A DNA stretch of 64,000 nt from Carnobacteriaceae bacterium zg-84 (lineage in GTDB: Bacteria > Bacillota > Bacilli > Lactobacillales > Aerococcaceae), in contig CP059430.1 of NCBI GenBank assembly GCA_013874835.1, forward strand, positions 1,846,741 through 1,910,740. Reading direction: 5' to 3'. This document shows, piece by piece, positions 28,030 through 36,175 of this stretch (position 1 is the first letter of the stretch; each line of letters starts with the position of its first letter). The translations under genes were made by a program, and so were the position numbers. The notes under the pieces were generated by a model, which had not been told where the DNA came from, did not search any database, and worked only from the letters and a program-made list of their open reading frames with translations.

Positions 28030-28878
28030 TTATTTTAATGTTGCTTTTTCCCAAACTGGAATACTTGCACCTTTTGTAGATTCTTCAATGATTTTAGCTG
28101 TTTCTTTTGTTTGATAGTATTTAATAATCGTTTTGAAAATCTCTTCATTTTCACGACCTTCTTTAACAGCAATAACATTGTAGTATGGTTGAGAAGAATC
28201 TGTTACTTCTTCTAAAAATTTTGCTTCTGTTTTTGGATCTAAACCTGCTTCAACCGCATAGCCTGAATTGATAACAGAAATTGCCACTTCATCTAAAGCA
28301 CGATATGTTTGACCTGCTGGTAATTCTATAATATCAATATTTTTAGGATTTTCAACAATATTATCTTTTGTCACCAATGTATTTTTCACATCATCTAATT
28401 TAATTACACCAGCTGCGTGTAATAAACGTAAAGCACGAGAATTATTTGATGTATCATTTGGAATAGCGACTTTATCTCCGTCTTTTAATTCTGATAATGC
28501 AGATAATTTTTTAGAATATACACCCATTGGTGCAATCACTGTGTACGCAATTGGTTTCACATGCGTTCCTTTTTCTTTATTGAATTTTTCTAAATAAATA
28601 ATCGTTTGGAATGCATTTAAATCTACACTACCATCTTCAACAGCTGTATTTGGTGTCACATAGTCTTCAAACTCTTTAATTTCTAATTCAATATTTTCTT
28701 TCTCTTTTAATTCTTTTTGTAAATAATCCCATTGTTCATGCTTTGTACCATTTACACCAACAACAACCTTTTTAGGCGCTTCTGTTGTTTTTGAACCTTC
28801 TTTCGTTGGCGTTGCTGACCCACATGCTGCTAATGTAATCAATGCTAAACCTGCTACAAAAATATTTTTTAATTTCAT
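28030..28878 (-). CDS. metQ: Methionine ABC transporter substrate-binding lipoprotein (second copy)
   Basis: This is a 282-residue NlpA/MetQ-family lipoprotein with lipobox LAAC (C20). Family motifs are WDYLQKELKEKENIELEI, FEDYVTPNTAVEDGSVDLN, IPNDTSNNSRALRLL and the end ESTKGASIPVWEKA. It binds D- or L-methionine outside the membrane and delivers it to MetNI. It is a tandem paralogue of the gene at 28913, clearly related along the whole length but diverged, so the two may differ in ligand, for example free methionine versus a dipeptide or oxidised form. Confidence 0.93.
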   Translation of the reverse strand: MKLKNIFVAGLALITLAACGSATPTKEGSKTTEAPKKVVVGVNGTKHEQWDYLQKELKEKENIELEIKEFEDYVTPNTAVEDGSVDLNAFQTIIYLEKFNKEKGTHVKPIAYTVIAPMGVYSKKLSALSELKDGDKVAIPNDTSNNSRALRLLHAAGVIKLDDVKNTLVTKDNIVENPKNIDIIELPAGQTYRALDEVAISVINSGYAVEAGLDPKTEAKFLEEVTDSSQPYYNVIAVKEGRENEEIFKTIIKYYQTKETAKIIEESTKGASIPVWEKATLK

Positions 28879-28912
28879 AATAAAATTCTCCTCTTCTTTA
28901 TCTATTTATATA

Positions 28913-29773
28913 TTATTTTGCTTCATTCCAAATAGGAATACTTGCACCCTTTGTAGATTCTTCTAAAACTTTTGCGACTGCATCTGTTTGATAATATTTC
29001 ACAATAGTTTTTAACACAGCATCATCTTTATTTTTCTCATGTGCCGCAATAAAATTATAATACGGTTTTGATTTCTCCGTTACTTTTTCCAAGAAAATAG
29101 CATCTTGTTTTGGTGATTTGCCTGCATCAATCGCTACATCTCCATTAGCAATAGCTACCGCTGCATCATCTAATGAACGAATCGTTTGTGCTGCCGTTAC
29201 CTCTTTAATATTTAAATTCAATTTATTTTCAGTAATATCTGAAATAGCTGGCAATACACCTTTTGATGCGTCAACTTTAATTAAACCTGCTTCTTGAAGT
29301 AAAAGCAATGCACGTCCTCCATTTGAAGCCCCATCTGGAATAATTACCGTATCATTTTCTTTTAATTCAGATACATTTTTGATTTTATTTGAATAAATAC
29401 CAAGTGGTTGTAATAGTGTCCAACCGATCGGTACAATATGTGTTTTATGTTCTTTATTAAATGTTTCTAAATAACCAACGGTTTGGAAAGCGTTGATATC
29501 AACACTACCTTCTTCCAAAGCTGTATTTGGTGTCACATAATCTGTAAATTTCACCAATTCCAACTCAATATTTTCTTTTTCTTTCAATTCTTTTTTCAAA
29601 TAATCCCAATCTTCATTTTTTTCGCCGTATAACCCAACTTTAACCACTTTTGGTTGAGAATTTGCTTCGGATTTTTCTGAAGATTGTGTTGCACTATTTG
29701 TTCCCGTACCACAAGCTCCTAATGTAAAAAGAGCTAATGTACTAATCGCTAATTTTTTCAATGACATATTCAT
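28913..29773 (-). CDS. metQ: Methionine ABC transporter substrate-binding lipoprotein (first copy)
   Basis: This is a 286-residue NlpA/MetQ-family protein with a signal peptide and lipobox LGAC. It carries DWDYLKKELKEKENIELELV, FTDYVTPNTALEEGSVDIN and the same ESTKGASIPIW ending as its tandem copy. A longer Ser/Thr/Asn-rich linker follows the lipid Cys. It sits directly after the permease gene, which makes it the principal receptor of the system by position. Confidence 0.93.
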   Translation of the reverse strand: MNMSLKKLAISTLALFTLGACGTGTNSATQSSEKSEANSQPKVVKVGLYGEKNEDWDYLKKELKEKENIELELVKFTDYVTPNTALEEGSVDINAFQTVGYLETFNKEHKTHIVPIGWTLLQPLGIYSNKIKNVSELKENDTVIIPDGASNGGRALLLLQEAGLIKVDASKGVLPAISDITENKLNLNIKEVTAAQTIRSLDDAAVAIANGDVAIDAGKSPKQDAIFLEKVTEKSKPYYNFIAAHEKNKDDAVLKTIVKYYQTDAVAKVLEESTKGASIPIWNEAK

Positions 29774-29790
29774 ATCCTCCCTTATATTTT

Positions 29791-30468
29791 TTATTTTGTT
29801 GCTCGTCTTTCTAAAAACGATCCAATTGCTTGACTAATAAATACAATGATTAAAATAATGAGTGTGGCAACAATCATCACATCTCCTTGGAAACGATTGT
29901 ATCCTCTTGAAATTGCTAGGTTTCCTAAACCACCCGCTCCAAAAGCACCTGCCATCGTTGTTAATCCGATTAAACTAATAATCGTTAATGAAGAAGCTCG
30001 AATTAAACTAGGTAGACCTTCTTTTAAATAAACTCTAAAAATAATATCAACAGGTGTACATCCCATGGCAACAGACGCCTCAATCACACCATAATCAACT
30101 TCTAATAAAGCCAACTCAACTTGTCGTGCAAAAAACGGAATGGTTGCTACTGTTAATGGAACAATCGCACCCGCAATACCGATACTTGTACCAACCAATA
30201 ATCGTGTAAATGGAATAATTAACATGGATAAAATTAAAAACGGAATCGAACGAAATACATTGACTAATTTATCCAAAAGATAATACAAAGTTTTATTTTC
30301 TAAAATACCTTGACGTCTTGTCACAACAAGAGAAACACCCAACGCAATCCCTAAAACAAAAGCAATACCTCCTGAAATTAACGTCATTAAAATCGTTTCA
30401 CTCGTACTTTTAATAATCTCCTGAAACACACGCTCATCAATATTTGGAAATACTGGTCTTAAATCCAT
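29791..30468 (-). CDS. metI: Methionine ABC transporter permease
   Basis: This 225-residue membrane protein has five to six transmembrane segments. Its domain (SETILMTLISGGIAFVLGI) and the coupling loop ASVAMGCTPVDIIFRVYLKE are typical of MetI. GAFGAGGLGNLAISRGYNRF near the end is a family hallmark. Its start overlaps the stop of metN by one base (TAATG), so translation is coupled. Confidence 0.95.
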   Translation of the reverse strand: MDLRPVFPNIDERVFQEIIKSTSETILMTLISGGIAFVLGIALGVSLVVTRRQGILENKTLYYLLDKLVNVFRSIPFLILSMLIIPFTRLLVGTSIGIAGAIVPLTVATIPFFARQVELALLEVDYGVIEASVAMGCTPVDIIFRVYLKEGLPSLIRASSLTIISLIGLTTMAGAFGAGGLGNLAISRGYNRFQGDVMIVATLIILIIVFISQAIGSFLERRATK

Positions 30469-31520
30469 TATACTTGCCCTCCTTTTCTTAAATCTTGTAA
30501 AATATCAGCTTTTGCACCACTCTCTTGAATATACTCTAGTGCATTCGTTACATTTTCATGTAACCCAGACAGCGCAACAAGTAATGTTCCAACCGCTGTT
30601 TCTTGAACCACTTCCACATTCCCAAATAAAATATTCGCTGAAACTTGATAATGTGTCGATAACTTCGTAATCAAAGGCTCTCCTGTCGATGTCCCAACAA
30701 ATGAAATCTTCACTAACACATCTCCGTCATTTAAATTTAATAAATGTTGATGACTTAGTACCGTTTCAATACCTTTATTGATATGTGTCGCCGTATCAAT
30801 AAAATCTTTCGTCAAATCATTCTTCGGATTTGTAAAAATATCTAAAACCGTTCCTTTTTCAATGACACGCCCATTTTCCATAATGGCAACTTTATTACAA
30901 ATCTCTTTTACCACCTGCATCTCATGTGTGATAATCACAATCGTTATACCCAATTTTTGATTCACTTCTTTTAATAATTCCAAAATAGAATACGTCGTTT
31001 TTGGGTCTAGCGCACTCGTTGCCTCATCACACAACAACACATCCGGATCATTCGCCAACGCTCTAGCAATGGCAACTCTTTGCTTTTGTCCACCAGATAA
31101 CTGACGTGGATAAGATGCCGACTTATCTAAAAGCCCAACTAATTGTAATAATCCATCTACTTTTTCTTTAATTTCTGTTTTGGATAAATTTGATTTTTTC
31201 AGTGGAAATGCCACATTATCAAATACAGAAAGATTATTCATTAAATTAAAATGTTGAAAAATCATTCCTATTTTTTTACGTGCCTCACGCAATCCACTAG
31301 GACTTAGCTCCGTTAAATCGACACCGGATACCGTTACCTTTCCCGTTGTTAATTTTTGCAACAAATTGATTGTACGAACCAATGTACTCTTACCAGCACC
31401 ACTATATCCAATAATGCCGTAAATATCACCATCTTCAATCGTTAAATTCACATTATCCACAGCAACAATCTCTTTACTTCCTTGATGAAACGTTACCCCT
31501 ACATCCTTTAAAACAATCAT
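30468..31520 (-). CDS. metN: Methionine ABC transporter ATPase
   Basis: The 350 residues comprise an ABC domain and a C-terminal NIL regulatory domain (about 270-345) that in MetN senses methionine. Walker A is GYSGAGKSTL, the signature is LSGGQKQR, Walker B is VLLCDEATSALD, and the H-loop is ITHEM. It is the first gene after the T-box leader. AGGAGATTGAC gives the ribosome site. Methionine deprivation should raise expression of the whole operon. Confidence 0.96.
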   Translation of the reverse strand: MIVLKDVGVTFHQGSKEIVAVDNVNLTIEDGDIYGIIGYSGAGKSTLVRTINLLQKLTTGKVTVSGVDLTELSPSGLREARKKIGMIFQHFNLMNNLSVFDNVAFPLKKSNLSKTEIKEKVDGLLQLVGLLDKSASYPRQLSGGQKQRVAIARALANDPDVLLCDEATSALDPKTTYSILELLKEVNQKLGITIVIITHEMQVVKEICNKVAIMENGRVIEKGTVLDIFTNPKNDLTKDFIDTATHINKGIETVLSHQHLLNLNDGDVLVKISFVGTSTGEPLITKLSTHYQVSANILFGNVEVVQETAVGTLLVALSGLHENVTNALEYIQESGAKADILQDLRKGGQV

Positions 31521-31539
31521 GTCAATCTCCTTTCAAAAC

Positions 31540-31830
31540 AAAAAACTCGTCCTTTTACTAGTCTTGCTAGTAAAAGGACGAGCGTTATATCATTATAATC
31601 TCGTGTTACCACCTTTATTCGCTTATATATCACTATATAAGCCTCACCCAGTACGATATACACACGTATATTTATACTGTGTCACTGTAACGGGTGCATC
31701 CGTGTTACCTTAATCATTCGGGTAACCCACTCAGTAGCCATTTTCAAACAAATACTTGTACTTACTTTCACCACACGTAAGCTCTCTAAAACAATTTTTT
31801 GATTTACTTTCTACTTCATTGTGTTTCGAT
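31540..31830 (-). promoter_or_regulatory. Methionine T-box riboswitch leader of metNIQ
   Basis: On the minus strand the leader shows Stem I elements (AGAGAG, GGTGAAAG), a specifier candidate ATG at 31741-31739 in GAAAATGGCTACTGAGTGG, then the T-box AAAGGTGGTAACACGAG (31616-31600). It ends in a 16-bp terminator stem (31567-31582 with 31546-31561) and TTTTTTG. The T-box sequence can pair with the terminator arm to form the antiterminator. Uncharged tRNA-Met should relieve termination. Methionine specificity rests on the specifier reading and the genes downstream. Confidence 0.92.
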
Positions 31831-31836
31831 ACGTTG

Positions 31837-31865
31837 ACTATACAAGAAACTTAATCATCTGTCAA
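31837..31865 (-). promoter_or_regulatory. Promoter of the metNIQ operon
   Basis: On the minus strand TTGACA (31865-31860) and TATAGT (31842-31837) are 17 bases apart, a near-consensus sigma-A promoter just upstream of the T-box. Its -35 lies inside what would have been the last codons of the nucleotidase gene before IS insertion; element B ends only 35 bases away. Confidence 0.88.
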
Positions 31866-31900
31866 CACTTTTTTTATTTTTATTTAATATTCTTAAACTT

Positions 31901-33190
31901 GCCGAGTTGTAAAATAAAGTGCAAAAGCAAAATAGTGTTATAAAAACAAAAAAAGACAGATAATTAACTTACTAAGATTCACCACAAAATTAGAAAGGTC
32001 ATTATCATGTCTAAAACAAATTATAACACAAAAAAACAATATAAACAGCTATCATTGGTTGAACGTACAAAAATTGAAACGTTATTAAACGAAAAAAAGC
32101 CAATACGATATATCGCTGAACGACTCGGAAGAAATGTATCCACAATTTATAGAGAAATTAAACGAGGAAGCGTTAATCAAATTGTTAATCGAAATGGTAT
32201 CCAACGTGACGAATTAAAATATTACGCTGAAACAAGCCATTACATCTATAAAGCTAAGCAACAAAATAAATATCATCATGATTTAACTGAAAAATTTAGT
32301 CAACAATTTTTCAAAGACTTACAACAGGTAGTTACTGAAAAATATAGAACCCATAGTATTGATACCTTTGTACATTGGTATCGGCAAAATCATCCTAATG
32401 AAAAAGTCCCTTGTACGAAAACGGTTTATACGTTTGTTCATCAAGGTATTATCCCTATCAAACCAATTGATTTACCCAAAATGGTAAGCATTAGAAAACG
32501 ACCGAAAAAAGAGAACACCAAAACATACAAGAAAAATATGGGTACATCTATCGAAAATCGACCAGACGTAGCGAATAATCGTACAGAATTTGGACATTGG
32601 GAAATTGATTTAGTCTTATTTAAGAAGACAAAAAATGAAGCACTATTATTAACGTTAGTAGAACGACAAACACGTTATACAATTATACGTAAAATGAATG
32701 ATAAAACAGCACAATGTGTCTTACGGACATTAAAGAATATTTTAAACAATATAGGAAATCAACCTTCAAGAGTATTACATCTGATAATGGGTCAGAATTC
32801 GCCTCGTTATCTGAATTAGAATCGACATATTTAAGCATTTACTATGCACACCCTTATTCATCTTATGAGCGTGGTACTAACGAAAATCATAACGGACAGA
32901 TACGGGAGTTTTTACCTAAGGGTAAATCTATCAATACCGTTAAAAAGTCAACTATTCGTAAAATAGAATCCTGCTTAAATCAGAAAATACGGCGTAAATT
33001 AGGTTATCGTACACCTGCAGAGTTATTTTTATTGCGGGTAGATTAATAGTTTAATAAAAACAGGTTTCCCGTCAAGGCACACTTTGTTTTTCGCCTTGAC
33101 TAGAAAACCTTTGTTTTTATTGTTTGGTTATTAACCCCGCAAAAGAGAAAGTAATTATCTGTTTTTTTGCACTTTACTTTACAATTGGAG
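31901..33190 (+). mobile_element. IS30-family element B, copy 1 (frameshifted)
   Basis: The element is 1290 bp. Its terminal inverted repeats are about 26 bp: left GCCGAGTTGTAAAATAAAGT, right read inward CTCCAATTGTAAAGTAAAGT, and both continue GCAAAA. It is flanked by the direct repeat TATTCTTAAACTT (31888-31900 and 33191-33203). By eye it is identical to the copy at 62470 except for one T missing from a T-run in the transposase. A hairpin (AGGTTT..GTCAAGGC with GCCTTGAC..AAACCT) follows the transposase inside the element. Confidence 0.95.
32007..33046 (+). pseudogene. IS30-family transposase, element B copy 1, broken by a 1-base deletion
   Basis: The intact copy at 62576 has TTTTT after AAGAATA. 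Here there are four T (32740-32743), so the frame breaks at codon 246 after TLKNIL and the product ends at 32819. The second and third catalytic residues (TSDNGSEF and TNENHNGQ) are encoded in the other frame, 32714-33046. This copy cannot make full transposase unless slippage on the T-run restores the frame. The intact copy could still mobilise it in trans. Confidence 0.93.
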
Positions 33191-35104
33191 TATTCTTAAA
33201 CTTGCTCCCATAAAAATAGTACCCACAAATAAAATAACAAACGACTGATGTTCACCTGTTTTTGGTAATAATGCTTCTTTTGTTTTAGCATCTGATTTTT
33301 CTGAAACAGCTACTGTTGTAGTCGTAGACGGTACTCTTATAAAAGGAAAACGGAAAATTGGTTTTTCTTCGGCAAAAGCTGGTGCTCCCGTTTCATGTAC
33401 ACGTGCTTTTTCTATATCTTCTTTTGATTTGTAAACTTTTCTACCTTCAGCGGATGAAGATACTTTTTCACCTTTAGCTTCTAAGTTTTTAATATATTGA
33501 ACAAAAACTTCTGTATCTGGATCAATAGCACCTAATAATGTTGCTTTAGGGAAAACACTAAATCCATCTCCACCACCATATAAAAAGTCATTTATGACAA
33601 CTTTATATGTTTTTGTTAAATCTAATGGTTGCCCATCTTCTGTATAAACTTTATGTACTTTATACTTGATACCCTCTGCATTATCATCCGCATCCGTATA
33701 CTCATATCTCAAACCAGAAACTTGTAAGAAATAGCGTTCTTCTTCATCATATTGTTGATTTAATGCATCAACAATTTGTTGACCCGTTAAAGACACCACT
33801 TGCAAAATATTACCAAATGGTTGTACGGCTTGAGCAGCACCCCACGTAATACTACCGTCTTCTTGTACAGCCAAATCTGCACGAATACCACCATTATTTG
33901 TCATCGCAAAATCAACATCATAGCCAGATAATTTAGCAATCGCTCTTTGTGCATCAGTCACAAGATTACCCACAGCTGATTCTTTTGTAGATGATAAATC
34001 TTTAGTAATCGACTGATTTGTTTCTGCCGTACCAATTTTAGAATCTGTTACTTGCTTAGCTAATGCTGTTGCTTCATCAACAAGAGCTTTAACTTCATTA
34101 TTTTCTGGTAAATCACTCGTTACAGCCGTCACTTTTCCTGTTGGAACAGATTTAAAGTCACCTGTTGTTGTGTCATATACACCTTGAACATCTGCGTATG
34201 CTTTACCTTGAGATAAAGCCTGTACAATACGTGTATGTTCAGCTACACCACTTGTATACACATGATTATGTCCAGCAAACACAACATCGACACTATTATC
34301 CGGATCTAGTGCATTCACTTTTTTAATCATATCTGCTGCCCAAAACTGAGCCACATCATCTTTACTTGTAGAAGGAACATGCGCTAATACAACAATCGCA
34401 TTGACACCATTTTCACGAAGCTCTCTTGCATATTTTACAATCGTTTCAGCTTCATCTAAATACGTATAATTTTCATAATTCTTTTTCAAAACTAAATTTG
34501 GAATTTCTGTTGTGACAACACCAATAAATCCAATTTTTACTTTTTCATTGTTAACTTCTATTTCTTTAATCGCATAAGGTTTCCAGTTAAATGGAATAGC
34601 TCCACTTTTATCAACCACATTCCCAATGACTAATGTCATATTAGATGCCTCATGCGGATAATTATCCACAATCGAATAAAATTTATTTGGCTCAGGTGCT
34701 TGACCGGTTAAAATGCGATTAAACTCTTCTAAACCTTCATCAAACTCATGATTACCAAGTGTTCCAAATTCAAATTTCATACGATTAAAAATACGAACAG
34801 TTGGTTCATCTTGTAACAAAGCAGAATTAGCAGGACTAGCACCAACCATATCACCAGCTTGCACACGAATACTTTGCCCATTTTGTGCATTCGCTAAAAA
34901 TGAATCTCTCGCATTATCCAATGCTGTTGCTAATTTTGCTGCACCACCCGTATTTGATATTTTCCCCTCAGGCATATAGGCTGTACCGCCCAATGTTAAC
35001 GCTCCGTGAAAATCATTGACACCTAATAATTGAATAGGCACCTCTGCCGCATACGCTGTTGTTGATAAACCACAAACAATTCCACAGACAAATAAGCCTT
35101 TCAT
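33179..35104 (-). CDS. LPXTG-anchored 5'-nucleotidase / cyclic phosphodiesterase, altered at both ends
   Basis: It is a wall-linked enzyme that hydrolyses extracellular nucleotides, probably to adenosine or nucleosides. Metallophosphatase motifs are LGVNDFHGAL, GDMVGASP, GTLGNHEFDEG and FAGHNHVYTSG. The C-terminal 5'-nucleotidase domain has AVGNLVTDA, TNNGGIRADL and FLYGGGDGFSVF. The sorting signal LPKTGEHQ and a hydrophobic run close the protein. Its basic tail has been replaced by element B, which supplies the last codons and the stop (RILQL). The well-placed start is ATG 35123, behind GGAGGGG, but an A8 run puts it out of frame. With A7 it would read MSVKKWMKGLFVCG. ATG 35104 has no ribosome site. 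Confidence 0.88.
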   Translation of the reverse strand: MKGLFVCGIVCGLSTTAYAAEVPIQLLGVNDFHGALTLGGTAYMPEGKISNTGGAAKLATALDNARDSFLANAQNGQSIRVQAGDMVGASPANSALLQDEPTVRIFNRMKFEFGTLGNHEFDEGLEEFNRILTGQAPEPNKFYSIVDNYPHEASNMTLVIGNVVDKSGAIPFNWKPYAIKEIEVNNEKVKIGFIGVVTTEIPNLVLKKNYENYTYLDEAETIVKYARELRENGVNAIVVLAHVPSTSKDDVAQFWAADMIKKVNALDPDNSVDVVFAGHNHVYTSGVAEHTRIVQALSQGKAYADVQGVYDTTTGDFKSVPTGKVTAVTSDLPENNEVKALVDEATALAKQVTDSKIGTAETNQSITKDLSSTKESAVGNLVTDAQRAIAKLSGYDVDFAMTNNGGIRADLAVQEDGSITWGAAQAVQPFGNILQVVSLTGQQIVDALNQQYDEEERYFLQVSGLRYEYTDADDNAEGIKYKVHKVYTEDGQPLDLTKTYKVVINDFLYGGGDGFSVFPKATLLGAIDPDTEVFVQYIKNLEAKGEKVSSSAEGRKVYKSKEDIEKARVHETGAPAFAEEKPIFRFPFIRVPSTTTTVAVSEKSDAKTKEALLPKTGEHQSFVILFVGTIFMGASLRILQL

Positions 35105-35182
35105 CCATTTTTTTTACACTCATAATACCCCTCCAACAATATTTTACCTAACACATCATTTTTTAATGTTCGGATATTTTAT

Positions 35183-35211
35183 ATTATACTGATTTAAAAA
35201 ATGATTTTCAA
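35183..35211 (-). promoter_or_regulatory. Promoter of the nucleotidase gene
   Basis: On the minus strand TTGAAA (35211-35206) and TATAAT (35188-35183) are separated by 17 bases, about 60 bp before the GGAGGGG ribosome site. Confidence 0.75.
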
Positions 35212-35344
35212 GAATATTTACAACTAAAAAACAAACAATTTTTATATCTCCAAATAAAAAAACCGGATTTAAAATAAAACATCTGAAGGTTGATAAATAA
35301 TTATTTTTATGTAAACAAATAAAAATACAACACTATATTAAAAA

Positions 35345-35374
35345 GGTGGTGAATGTCTAACGCCATTCACCACC
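35345..35374 (-). terminator. Terminator of the thioesterase transcription unit
   Basis: An 11-bp perfect stem (35345-35355 with 35364-35374) is followed on the minus strand by TTTTTAAT. The remaining 170 bp up to the nucleotidase promoter are AT-rich and featureless to me. Confidence 0.85.
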
Positions 35375-35391
35375 AATATCATTGTAAAAAA

Positions 35392-36117
35392 TTATAATTT
35401 TATTTTCTCCCACATCATTTGCAAACGGCAAATATCACCAATACAATGACGTGTCACATCACCGTCTATTTGTGTGTAACATACATGCACATCTGTTTCT
35501 GTCATTTCTTTATCATAGACAATACTAATCTGTTTTGGCTGATGATGCATTAAAAACTCCGGTTGAATAGATGTCATCACAAAATCCATATATACAGCAT
35601 TGTTAATATGCTGATTTTCATCAATATCTACATACCGTGGGAAACACGGCGTTACCGTATAAGGCTCAGAAAGTGATTTAAATGTTAATTTTGTCATTTG
35701 AATATTTTTCTCTGTTTTTTCCGAACCATAAGGTTCCAATAACTCCTCAACAATACGCACCATTTTTCTTTGTAACAAATCCACCATGGCAAAACGTATC
35801 ATCGTCTGAATAATCAATTCACCTTCATGGTATACTTTAAACGTTCTATACGTAAAAAATTGATTATATCCGACTGGCTCCGTTTCAATATCTATCACAT
35901 CGTGTGCGTTGGGCAATCGTTTAATAGATAAATCATGTTGTAAAATAAACCACGATAAATGTTTTTCTTTTAAAACATTTTGATTATCATATAACAGATT
36001 TGTTTGTTTCCCCGACACATGTAAAAGAAGTCGAATAAGCATAGAAATACTTAATTTTCCATATCTATCTACTTCATAATTTTTTATTTCAAAAGATTCT
36101 CTGTATACTTTTCCCAT
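35392..36117 (-). CDS. Acyl-ACP thioesterase
   Basis: The 241 residues form a double hot-dog protein of the bacterial FatA/FatB-like family (Pfam Acyl-ACP_TE). It releases fatty acids from acyl carrier protein. N-terminal landmarks are EVDRYGKLSISMLIRLLLHVSG and HLSWFILQHDLSIKRLP; the second half has DIDENQHINNAVYMDF with the catalytic Asn-His. It is full length for the Gram-positive group. A DnaA-box cluster lies between it and the ABC transporter gene, overlapping its ribosome-binding region. Confidence 0.92.
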   Translation of the reverse strand: MGKVYRESFEIKNYEVDRYGKLSISMLIRLLLHVSGKQTNLLYDNQNVLKEKHLSWFILQHDLSIKRLPNAHDVIDIETEPVGYNQFFTYRTFKVYHEGELIIQTMIRFAMVDLLQRKMVRIVEELLEPYGSEKTEKNIQMTKLTFKSLSEPYTVTPCFPRYVDIDENQHINNAVYMDFVMTSIQPEFLMHHQPKQISIVYDKEMTETDVHVCYTQIDGDVTRHCIGDICRLQMMWEKIKL

Positions 36118-36119
36118 AG

Positions 36120-36175
36120 TTATCCACCTAACTTATCCACATATTCACATTTTTATCCACATTTTCTGTGGATAA
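36120..36175. promoter_or_regulatory. Four DnaA boxes between two metabolic genes
   Basis: TTATCCACA occurs at 36133-36141 and 36153-36161 and, inverted, at 36167-36175. TTATCCACC (one mismatch) lies at 36120-36128. Four boxes in 56 bp match the density of the origin-proximal cluster at 63787-63984. No dnaA, dnaN or other replication gene adjoins them. They fill the gap between the ABC exporter stop and the thioesterase start. Confidence 0.85.
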
